Positions 6,466 to 12,674 of a stretch of 12,674 nucleotides of DNA are shown here, piece by piece. The DNA lies in contig JAEZJD010000093.1 in assembly GCA_023436425.1 (NCBI GenBank), positions 1 through 12,674 on the forward strand. The letters are read 5' to 3'. Every line of letters starts with the position of its first letter. Positions within the stretch are counted from its first letter, which is position 1. The notes beneath the pieces were generated by a model. The model ran no database searches and was not told where the DNA came from. It was given only the letters and a program-made list of their open reading frames with translations. The translations under genes were made by a program, and so were the position numbers. The DNA is from Bacteroidota bacterium. GTDB lineage: Bacteria; Bacteroidota; Bacteroidia; Chitinophagales; Chitinophagaceae.

Positions 6466-7998
6466 ATGAAAATCAAACAAATACTCTTAATCGTAGCAAT
6501 AAGTGCTGCTTCCGCGTTGGGAAGCGTAGTGCTTTACAATAAAATCCAATCCGGAGGCGGGTCCGACATCGGCTCGGCAGCCAAAGGATATCCTGCTAAT
6601 TATGCAGGTTTTTTTGACGGAAAACCTGCAACTCCGGCAGACGCAATAGATTTAACGAAAGCTGCAAATAGTTCCGTTCCTGCAGTCGTGCACATTAAAA
6701 CCAAAATTCCGGCAAAGAAAATATCAAACGATTTACCACGTCGCCGAAGCATTTTCGATGACATGTTTGGAGATGTTTTCGGTGATATGGGTCCGAATAT
6801 TATTCCGGAGCAAAGAGCTTCCGGTAGCGGTGTTATCATCAGTGAAGATGGTTACATTGTTACCAACAACCACGTTGTTACCGACGAAACAACCGGCAAT
6901 GTGGCTCCCGAAATCACAATCACGCTTCATGATCGGAAAACCTATAAGGCTCGTGTTATCGGCCGCGATCCCAGCAGCGATATTGCAGTTTTAAAAGTTG
7001 ACGCTACTAAGTTGCCGTATTTAGTTTATGGCAACTCGGACAATATTCAACTAGGTCAGTGGGTGCTTGCAGTTGGTTATCCGCTTACGTTGGAAACCAC
7101 CGTAACTGCCGGAATAGTGTCAGCACTTGGACGTTCAATTAACATCAACAGCCGTCAGACAAGAAGAGGTGACACACCCATAGAATCATTTATTCAGACG
7201 GATGCTGCCGTGAACCAGGGAAATAGCGGTGGTGCATTGGTGAATGCAAGCGGAGAACTCGTCGGAATCAACTCGGCGATACTTGCGCCTACGGGCACTT
7301 ACGCGGGGTATTCATTTGCGATTCCGGTAAATCTTATCAAGAAAATTGTCGCTGATATTGTGCAATTTGGCGATGTACAAAGGGGTTATCTCGGGGTAAC
7401 CTACATTCCTGCAGATCAGTATAACGAAGAGCAGCTGAAAAGTCTTGGCGTTCCTACCAATGTCGATGGCGTTTATGTAACTGCCGTTTCTCCCGATGGC
7501 GGAGCTGCAGCAGCAGGGATTAAGAAAGGTGATATCATCACAAAAGTGAATAGCAATCCGGTTACCTCCGGCATTCAGATGAGTGCTCAAATTGCCAGCT
7601 TCAGACCGGGTGACAAAGTTCCAGTTACATACCTGAGAGCCGGCAAAGAATACACTACAACGGTGACATTGAAAAAGAGAACAGATGTCGTAACCAATAA
7701 CATTGGCGAAAGATTAGGCGGAGATTTAGCAACGCTCGACAAAGCAAAAGCCAGAAGCAATGGAGTTGACGGCGGTGTGGTAGTAAACAGGATCACTTCC
7801 GGCGGAGTGTTAAGCAATGCACGTGTGCAGCCTGGGTTCATAATCACAAGCGTAGTTACTCCCGAAGGTGTTCAGCAGGTAACATCTTTGGAAGAATTGA
7901 ACGAAATTTTAAGGAACGCAGTTGGAACCGTTCAAGTTCAGGGAGTATACCCCGGCTATTCAGAGCCGTACACTTATCCGTTACGACTTGTTCAATAA
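6466..7998 (+). CDS. htrA: HtrA/DegP-family periplasmic serine protease with two PDZ domains
   Basis: This 510-residue protein should degrade or refold misfolded envelope proteins in the periplasm. An N-terminal hydrophobic segment (5-24) acts as signal peptide or anchor. The trypsin-like domain (about 60-300) has a complete triad: His136 in VTNNHVV, Asp172 in DPSSDIAVLK and Ser254 in QGNSGGAL. An acidic, Phe/Met-rich loop at 96-110 (IFDDMFGDVFGDMGP) corresponds to the LA loop region of DegP. The first PDZ domain runs from about 305 to 402 (RGYLGVTY, then GIKKGDIITKVN); the second, about 412-508, is more divergent but keeps GGVVV and PGFIITSV. Length fits the family (about 450-510). A strong terminator follows directly. 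Confidence 0.95.
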   Translation: MKIKQILLIVAISAASALGSVVLYNKIQSGGGSDIGSAAKGYPANYAGFFDGKPATPADAIDLTKAANSSVPAVVHIKTKIPAKKISNDLPRRRSIFDDMFGDVFGDMGPNIIPEQRASGSGVIISEDGYIVTNNHVVTDETTGNVAPEITITLHDRKTYKARVIGRDPSSDIAVLKVDATKLPYLVYGNSDNIQLGQWVLAVGYPLTLETTVTAGIVSALGRSININSRQTRRGDTPIESFIQTDAAVNQGNSGGALVNASGELVGINSAILAPTGTYAGYSFAIPVNLIKKIVADIVQFGDVQRGYLGVTYIPADQYNEEQLKSLGVPTNVDGVYVTAVSPDGGAAAAGIKKGDIITKVNSNPVTSGIQMSAQIASFRPGDKVPVTYLRAGKEYTTTVTLKKRTDVVTNNIGERLGGDLATLDKAKARSNGVDGGVVVNRITSGGVLSNARVQPGFIITSVVTPEGVQQVTSLEELNEILRNAVGTVQVQGVYPGYSEPYTYPLRLVQ

Positions 7999-8015
7999 GC
8001 AAAACGACTTAAATG

Positions 8016-8042
8016 AAATCCTCCTTCCACGGAGGATTTTTT
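8016..8042 (+). terminator. Rho-independent terminator of htrA
   Basis: AAATCCTCC (8016-8024) and GGAGGATTT (8031-8039) form a perfect 9-bp stem with the loop TTCCAC, and T residues follow, broken by one A, into the end of the amylase gene. It lies 17 bases after the htrA stop. The same stem sits just downstream of the amylase stop (8041) on the minus strand, where the following T-run is weak, so it may also slow amylase transcripts. Confidence 0.85.
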
Positions 8043-9270
8043 ATTTTTTGACGAGAATTTTCCATCCAAATTTTTTCAGCTGAACTTCTCCCGTAAGTAG
8101 TTCTCCGCTGTCTCTGTCAATCCATTCCGGATTATCACTGATCTTCAATGGAATTGCTTGGTCCGAAAAATTAAGTAGTATTAAAATCTCGCTGCTGGCA
8201 TCAGTTCTTTTGAAGGCGAGTAATTTATCTACGTTTGAAAAAACTCGTTCAACAGGTGCTTGAGCATTCAAAGCGCAAAAATCTTTTCTCAAGTGCAAAA
8301 GATTGCGATAGAATTGGTGCAACGCACAGCTGTCATTCCATGCAATTACATCCTTTTCAAAAAATTGCAATCGCTTCCGGTTAGGCAGTTCTTGTCCGCT
8401 GTATATGAGAGGCACACCTGGCCAAGTGCAACTAAAGACAGCAAGCAGTTCTGCCATCTCTCCATACTTCTCGTACTCCGTTCCATTCCAGCTATTTTCA
8501 TCATGGTTGCTCGTAAACCAGCATTTCAACCCAACTGAATGCGAGTAGTTTTCCAGCACTGTCATCAACTCGTTGAATGAAATTTCCTCTTTGTAATACT
8601 TTTCGCAACTATGCATCCACTTCCATGTATATGCAGCATCAAACACCTGCATAAACTCCGGGCTATCGAGCATATCTAATTCGCCAAGCCATAATAATGG
8701 CTTTCGTTTTTGCAATTCACTTTTTGCTTCTTTCCAAAACTTCAATTCCACCCAAAACGCCAGATCGCATCTGAACCCGTCAATATCAGTATGCTCGATC
8801 CACCATTCCATTGCATTTATCATTGCAGAACGAACAGCGGCTTGTGAGAAGTCCAGCTCAATGATATCGTCCATTCCTGAAGCACGTTTGAACTGCCCGT
8901 TTTCATCTTTCTTGTACCATTCGGGATGCTCGGCGGTCCAAACATGATCCCACCCGGTGTGATTTGCTACCCAATCAATAATCACTGTCAATCCAAGATT
9001 ATGTGCCTTTTGAACCAACGATCTGAAATCGTCCAGAGTCCCAAATTCCTGCGAAACAGCGGTGTAATTGGAACACGCATAATAGCTGCCTAGGGTGCCC
9101 TTTTTATTTTTTTGAGAAATGGGTGTTAATGGCATGAACCATAAAGTTTCTACGCCCATGTCTTTTAACCGGTGCAGATGCTCGCCGAAAGCATTTATCG
9201 TGCCTTCCACGGTGTACTGGCGCAGATTTACTTCGTAAACATTCGTTTTAAAAATCCAGTCATTGCTCAT
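8041..9270 (-). CDS. GH13 alpha-amylase-family glycoside hydrolase, cytoplasmic
   Basis: The 409-residue enzyme has all four GH13 regions: DWVANH at 99-104; GFRCDLAF at 165-172 with the nucleophile Asp169; WLGELDM at 194-200 with the acid/base Glu197; and FTSNHD at 252-257 with the transition-state Asp257. The barrel covers about 10-325 and a small beta-sandwich domain C ends the protein. It is short for the family and has no signal peptide, so it should act on maltodextrin or glycogen-derived oligosaccharides inside the cell. The GT35 phosphorylase-like gene nearby, beyond ispH, fits joint use of internal alpha-glucan. Exact specificity (amylase, alpha-glucosidase or transferase) cannot be read. 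Its 3' end abuts the htrA terminator. Confidence 0.92.
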   Translation of the reverse strand: MSNDWIFKTNVYEVNLRQYTVEGTINAFGEHLHRLKDMGVETLWFMPLTPISQKNKKGTLGSYYACSNYTAVSQEFGTLDDFRSLVQKAHNLGLTVIIDWVANHTGWDHVWTAEHPEWYKKDENGQFKRASGMDDIIELDFSQAAVRSAMINAMEWWIEHTDIDGFRCDLAFWVELKFWKEAKSELQKRKPLLWLGELDMLDSPEFMQVFDAAYTWKWMHSCEKYYKEEISFNELMTVLENYSHSVGLKCWFTSNHDENSWNGTEYEKYGEMAELLAVFSCTWPGVPLIYSGQELPNRKRLQFFEKDVIAWNDSCALHQFYRNLLHLRKDFCALNAQAPVERVFSNVDKLLAFKRTDASSEILILLNFSDQAIPLKISDNPEWIDRDSGELLTGEVQLKKFGWKILVKK

Positions 9271-9289
9271 ATAAACAGTTCACGTGCCG

Positions 9290-9297
9290 CAAAGTTC
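9290..9297 (-). promoter_or_regulatory. Predicted -7 box of the amylase gene
   Basis: The minus strand reads GAACTTTG, one mismatch from TAnnTTTG, and continues CGGCA exactly as at the ispH and ferredoxin boxes. A TTGG at 9321-9318 about 20 bases upstream could be the -33 element. The leader would be about 15 bases. Confidence 0.4.
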
Positions 9298-9351
9298 ACA
9301 AGATCGGCGGTTTTTAACCAACTTGTAAACGTGTGAACTTATGAACTTGAA

Positions 9352-9359
9352 TAACTTTG
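9352..9359 (+). promoter_or_regulatory. Predicted -7 box of ispH
   Basis: TAACTTTG matches TAnnTTTG exactly and ends 5 bases before the ATG at 9365, the same spacing as at rluD. It lies downstream of an in-frame ATG at 9341, which argues that the upstream ATG is not in the mRNA. Confidence 0.6.
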
Positions 9360-9364
9360 CGGCA

Positions 9365-10594
9365 ATGAAAAGTTTTGATGTTCCTTCCGTGTACAAAAGC
9401 AGACTGATTTCTGCTATAAAAAAAGACCGCAAGGAACAGGACAGAATGAAAAAGGACTTCTCTCCTACCCTGCTCAACTTCGGACCTCTCAAAATTTACC
9501 TCGCACGTCATTTTGGTTTTTGCTATGGTGTGGAAAATGCTATCGACATTGCTTTTTCAACTATTGAAGAAAATCCCGGCAAGAGAATCTACCTGTTGAG
9601 CGAAATGATCCACAATCCGCAGGTAAATGCAGATTTGAGAGCAAATGGAGTAAAGTTTTTACAGGATAATTCCGGGAAGCAAGTCATTCCTTTTGAAGAA
9701 CTTACTGCCGATGATATTGTGCTCATCCCTGCGTTTGGAACAACTGTGAACATTGAAAACAAACTGCGTGATATCGGAATTCGTGTGGAGCAATACAACA
9801 CTACATGCCCGTTCGTGGAAAAAGTTTGGAACCGCAGTGAAGCGATTGCGAAAAACCGGTACACAATTGTCATTCATGGTAAACCGACGCACGAAGAAAC
9901 CAGAGCCACGTTTTCGCATGCGGCCGTTAATGCTCCTTCGGTTGTAGTGAAAGATATGGAACAGGCAAAGCAGCTGGCAAAATACATTTTGGAAGAAACT
10001 TCTGCGGATCAATTCTACACTGATTTCAAAAACCAGCATTCAGAACATTTCGATGTAAAAAAAGACTTGCAGCGTATTGGTGTTGTTAATCAAACAACGA
10101 TGCTCGCCAGCGATACACAGGCGATTGCGGATTACCTTAAAGAGGTGATGATCGAAAAATATCGTCTCACTTCCGACAATGTAAAAGAACGTTTTGCAGA
10201 TACAAGAGACACGCTGTGCTATGCTACCAATGATAATCAAACAGCTGTCTCCGGTATGCTTCAGGTGCGCGCTGATATTGCGATTGTTGTTGGTGGATAT
10301 AATTCTTCAAATACATCCCACCTGGTTGAATTGTGCGAGGAGAGGCTACCAACATTTTTTGTAAACAGTGAAGACAAAATTATTTCCAGGGACACGATAA
10401 TGCACTACAATTTCCACACGCATCAGGAACTGATCACTAACAATTACCTTCCTGCGCATACGCCTGCAACAGTGCTGATCACAAGCGGAGCATCGTGTCC
10501 CGATGCGCTTGTGGAAGGAGTGATAAAAAAACTAGTGAGTTTCTATCCGGCCGCCAAAACTATTGACGACGTGATCGGCGAGTTTAATCAATGA
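9365..10594 (+). CDS. ispH: 4-hydroxy-3-methylbut-2-enyl diphosphate reductase (long Bacteroidota form)
   Basis: IspH makes IPP and DMAPP in the last step of the MEP isoprenoid pathway, using an Fe-S cluster. The three cluster ligands are Cys53 in HFGFCYGVENA, Cys148 in TTCPFVEKVW and Cys378 in GASCPDALVEGV. Substrate-site motifs EMIHNPQV and HGKPTHEE are also present. At 409 residues it is about 90 longer than E. coli IspH, with an N-terminal extension (1-40) and an insert near 215-245, as I recall for Bacteroidota enzymes. An ATG at 9341 would add 8 residues; I prefer 9365 because the -7 box lies between them and MKSFDVPSVY is the family-like N terminus. The stop overlaps the end of the GT35 gene by 7 bp. 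Reduction needs an electron donor; the ferredoxin at 4927-5274 is a conceivable one. Confidence 0.95.
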   Translation: MKSFDVPSVYKSRLISAIKKDRKEQDRMKKDFSPTLLNFGPLKIYLARHFGFCYGVENAIDIAFSTIEENPGKRIYLLSEMIHNPQVNADLRANGVKFLQDNSGKQVIPFEELTADDIVLIPAFGTTVNIENKLRDIGIRVEQYNTTCPFVEKVWNRSEAIAKNRYTIVIHGKPTHEETRATFSHAAVNAPSVVVKDMEQAKQLAKYILEETSADQFYTDFKNQHSEHFDVKKDLQRIGVVNQTTMLASDTQAIADYLKEVMIEKYRLTSDNVKERFADTRDTLCYATNDNQTAVSGMLQVRADIAIVVGGYNSSNTSHLVELCEERLPTFFVNSEDKIISRDTIMHYNFHTHQELITNNYLPAHTPATVLITSGASCPDALVEGVIKKLVSFYPAAKTIDDVIGEFNQ

Positions 10595-12297
10595 GCAACA
10601 TCATCCATCAAAATCTCCTGCGCAACAGGCGGCGTATATTCTTTTTTGTATAGCAATTCATAATACTCTTCCGCCATTCGGTTACTGTCAAACTGAATCT
10701 GCACATCCCTCATACCATTTTTCATTATCTGCCGCCACGTATTGTGATCTTCGTAGTACAACGGTAAAATTTCCTCATTCAAAATTCTGTAAATCTGCTC
10801 CAGGTCGTATTGATCCTGTTCCTGCACAGTCAAATGAAAGTAATCGGCAGGAGGCACTACAAAAGAATTGTTGCCGTGATGCACAAACTCCGGAATCCAT
10901 CCGTCGTTCGTTGAAAAATTTACCGCTCCGTTCATTGCCGCTGTCATTCCACTTGTGCCCGAAGCTTCGCGAGGTACACGAGGATTATTAAGCCAGCAAT
11001 CTGCGGCTTGCTTCAAACGTTTGGAAAGTCCCAATTCGTAGCCAATGAGCACAGCCACATTTTTGTACCCCTTGCTCAAGTGCACCAAATGATTGAATTC
11101 TGAAATGGCGGGATAATCCAGTGGGTACGGCTTGCCAGCCCAGATTATCTGCACCGGATATTTTGTGCTGTGCACAAGCGCATTAAATCTCTCGGTGTCA
11201 GTTGCTATTAGCCCTGCACGTTTGTAGCCTGCAAATCTGCGGGCCCATACAATGGTAAACACATTTGGGTCGAATATTTTTCCCGTTTGATCGGCAACAA
11301 TATCAAACGCTCTTTTTTTCAAATGCTTCTTACGATCGTCAAAATACCAATCATCGCCTTGCTCCATGGCTCTGTACAATTGCTTATCCGACCAATAGCG
11401 CCAGTTTTGCGCATTGGTAATTGAAACGATCGGGCAAACATTTTCATACTTTCCCCACATCTGCCGGGATACTTCACCATGCAGCTGCGACACACCATTG
11501 GCAATTCTTGCGAATCTCAAAGCAGCCAGTGAATGATTGAACATGTCATCCGGCATTTCGGTGACCTGTTTTACTTCTTCCACACTTACTCCCGAGAAGT
11601 AACTCATTTTCTGACACAAATAAATGTCGTGCTTTTCATTCCCTGCCTCTTCAGGAGTGTGCGTGGTAAATACAAGACGTTTTTTTACCTCCTGAACGTT
11701 GTGATTATATTTTTGATACAAATAAAAAGCAGCTGGCAAGGCATGCGCTTCATTCAAATGGTAAACCTCTGGATTGAAGCCGATCTTTTCCACCAATTTT
11801 GCGCCACCCACACCCAGCAAAATAAACTGCGCCACTTTTGTTGACACGTTCGCATCATACAATCGGTGTGTGATGGTTTGAGAGATGTAATCGTTTTCAG
11901 GAATATCTGTGCTTAATAGAAACAGTGGAGCTGTATTGAAAATGTGCGGCGGCAAATACCAAACTTTCACCGCTACCGGATGTTCATGAATGGTGACTTC
12001 GAGAGTGATGCCGGTATCTTCCAGAAAGCTGTAAATTTTTTCCATCCAGGTAACCTGCAGCGTTTGATCCTGATTACGCACCTGATCGTAATAACCATAC
12101 TTCCAAAGTATACCGATGCCAATAAGATTTTGGCGGAGCTCGTAAGCGCTGCGTAAATGAGAGCCGGAAAGAAATCCTAAACCACCACTGTATATTTTCA
12201 ACGGCTGGTGAATGGCGAACTCCATTGAGAAATAAGCCACGGGCTTTTTGTAACGTTCTTCAACAGGATACGGATGTTGAAATGATGTAAAATCCAT
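10588..12297 (-). CDS. glgP: GT35 alpha-glucan phosphorylase-like protein lacking the PLP lysine
   Basis: The 569-residue protein belongs to the short alpha-glucan phosphorylase group, which cleaves glycogen or maltodextrin with phosphate to give glucose 1-phosphate. Motifs in order: YFSMEFAIHQPLKIYSGGLG (22-41), HLNEAHALPAA (180-190), FTTHTPEEAGNE (210-221), WARRFAGYKR (351-360, the phosphate-binding basic residues) and EASGTSGMTAAMNGAVNFS (444-462). In typical members the last motif reads GTSGMK or GTSNMK and the Lys holds pyridoxal phosphate; here codon 452 is ACA (Thr). Two other usual motifs also differ: AGDH is SGSH (44-47) and TNGVH is TNAQN (294-298). The fold call is firm, but phosphorylase activity is not assured. 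A weak TAATTTG box (12325-12319) lies upstream. The cytoplasmic GH13 enzyme nearby suggests joint alpha-glucan metabolism. Confidence 0.85.
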   Translation of the reverse strand: MDFTSFQHPYPVEERYKKPVAYFSMEFAIHQPLKIYSGGLGFLSGSHLRSAYELRQNLIGIGILWKYGYYDQVRNQDQTLQVTWMEKIYSFLEDTGITLEVTIHEHPVAVKVWYLPPHIFNTAPLFLLSTDIPENDYISQTITHRLYDANVSTKVAQFILLGVGGAKLVEKIGFNPEVYHLNEAHALPAAFYLYQKYNHNVQEVKKRLVFTTHTPEEAGNEKHDIYLCQKMSYFSGVSVEEVKQVTEMPDDMFNHSLAALRFARIANGVSQLHGEVSRQMWGKYENVCPIVSITNAQNWRYWSDKQLYRAMEQGDDWYFDDRKKHLKKRAFDIVADQTGKIFDPNVFTIVWARRFAGYKRAGLIATDTERFNALVHSTKYPVQIIWAGKPYPLDYPAISEFNHLVHLSKGYKNVAVLIGYELGLSKRLKQAADCWLNNPRVPREASGTSGMTAAMNGAVNFSTNDGWIPEFVHHGNNSFVVPPADYFHLTVQEQDQYDLEQIYRILNEEILPLYYEDHNTWRQIMKNGMRDVQIQFDSNRMAEEYYELLYKKEYTPPVAQEILMDDVAH

Positions 12298-12366
12298 TTA
12301 ATAATTTTTTCCGAGCAACAAATTAAAGCAATAAATTTTTTGCAGGAGATGATAGGTCGATCACAG

Positions 12367-12674
12367 CTAAGTTTTAGCTTTTTTCTGCTTAGAAGATGAA
12401 CCTGTTTTCTTTTTTGTGAAGGTGCCGGAGAATGCACAATCAATACCGCGGTAATTACCACAACCTTGCTGCTCCTTCAGCGAAACTATGTTGCCTGAAA
12501 AGCTAACCTGCAAAATGCAGGGATCGCCAGCCTGCCGGTAAACAGCAGTTGTCGAAGACGTGATGATCAGGTCGCCTTTTAATTCGCCTTTGCAGTCGCC
12601 ATTATCCATGTGAACGAAAAGAATTAGCTGATTTGGATGTCTGCCGTCGCGAATGGACACAATGTTCTTTTTGT
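12367..12674 (-). CDS. Unknown protein, partial (N terminus outside window)
   Basis: The frame stays open from the TAG at 12367-12369 to the window edge, so the start is probably outside; a GTG at 12660 is possible but not needed. About 102 residues are visible. They contain a segment with four spaced Cys (DPCILQVSFSG, EQQGCGNYRG, IDCAFSGTF, plus one in GDCKGEL) and alternating polar and hydrophobic residues typical of beta strands, then a Lys/Ser-rich tail (KKKTGSSSKQKKAKT). The pattern of paired Cys, Gly and aromatic residues suggests a small secreted beta-sheet domain with disulfides, but I do not recognise the family. It ends 69 bp before the GT35 start on the same strand, so the two might be cotranscribed. 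Confidence 0.65.
   Translation of the reverse strand, partial: KKNIVSIRDGRHPNQLILFVHMDNGDCKGELKGDLIITSSTTAVYRQAGDPCILQVSFSGNIVSLKEQQGCGNYRGIDCAFSGTFTKKKTGSSSKQKKAKT

Larger units (their letters stand above)
9285..9364. repeat. Nested inverted repeats in the amylase-ispH divergent region
   Basis: Two pairs of perfect inverted repeats share one axis. TGCCGCAAAGTT (9285-9296) matches AACTTTGCGGCA (9353-9364) over 12 bp, and AAGTTCACA (9292-9300) matches TGTGAACTT (9332-9340) over 9 bp, with ACAAG/CTTGT (9298-9302, 9322-9326) further inside. GTTCAC is also repeated directly at 9278-9283 and 9294-9299. The outer repeats coincide with the predicted -7 regions of the two genes; the inner ones look like operator half-sites. 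Confidence 0.55.

Noticed and set aside
9659..10039. 126-codon open frame on the minus strand opposite ispH
   Set aside because: Lies inside ispH, no domain, low-complexity mixture of Arg, Phe and Cys typical of antisense frames.
12365..12384. AGCTAA/TTAGCT hairpin followed by six T on the plus strand
   Set aside because: No plus-strand gene precedes it, and on the minus strand no T-run follows; the T-run is the complement of Lys codons at the end of the partial gene.

Overview
The window reads as a chromosomal segment from a Bacteroidota bacterium, most likely a Chitinophagaceae relative. Evidence for this: several genes have a Bacteroidota-type -7 promoter box (TAnnTTTG) just before the start codon and lack a Shine-Dalgarno sequence; IspH is the long Bacteroidota form; a LuxC-like acyl-CoA reductase sits beside an unusual dicluster ferredoxin; and the GT35 protein resembles the short Bacteroidota alpha-glucan phosphorylases. 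The taxonomic call is inference from family resemblance. No tRNA, rRNA, phage, transposon, CRISPR or defence gene is visible. The gene content is mostly housekeeping.

Layout: the 3' end of an unidentified plus-strand gene (about 1-83) overlaps the end of lipB (minus, 62-820). lipB diverges from an rluD-like pseudouridine synthase (plus, 862-1911), which is followed by an isoprenylcysteine-methyltransferase-like membrane protein (plus, 2034-2507). Then comes a minus-strand group in transcription order: dicluster ferredoxin (4927-5274), ddl (3786-4775), a PASTA membrane protein (2851-3681) and a rhodanese (2540-2854). PASTA and rhodanese are translationally coupled by an ATGA overlap; a hairpin separates ferredoxin from ddl. 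The ferredoxin diverges from the LuxC-like acyl-CoA reductase (plus, 5327-6325), followed by an HtrA/DegP protease (plus, 6466-7998) with a strong terminator. A cytoplasmic GH13 alpha-amylase (minus, 8041-9270) diverges from ispH (plus, 9365-10594). ispH converges on a GT35 phosphorylase-like protein (minus, 10588-12297). A partial unknown gene lies at the right edge (minus, 12367-12674).

Functional themes: cofactor and isoprenoid synthesis (LipB, IspH), envelope building and quality control (Ddl, PASTA protein, HtrA), intracellular alpha-glucan breakdown (GH13 plus GT35-like), and a probable redox pair (ferredoxin plus acyl-CoA reductase).

The points most worth a second look are: the GT35 protein, which has Thr where phosphorylases carry the PLP-binding Lys; the core TTTGCGGCA shared by three divergent promoter regions, several with almost leaderless spacing; nested inverted repeats between the amylase and ispH; and the ferredoxin with a long insert between its two cluster motifs. 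I did not find a clear new multi-gene system.
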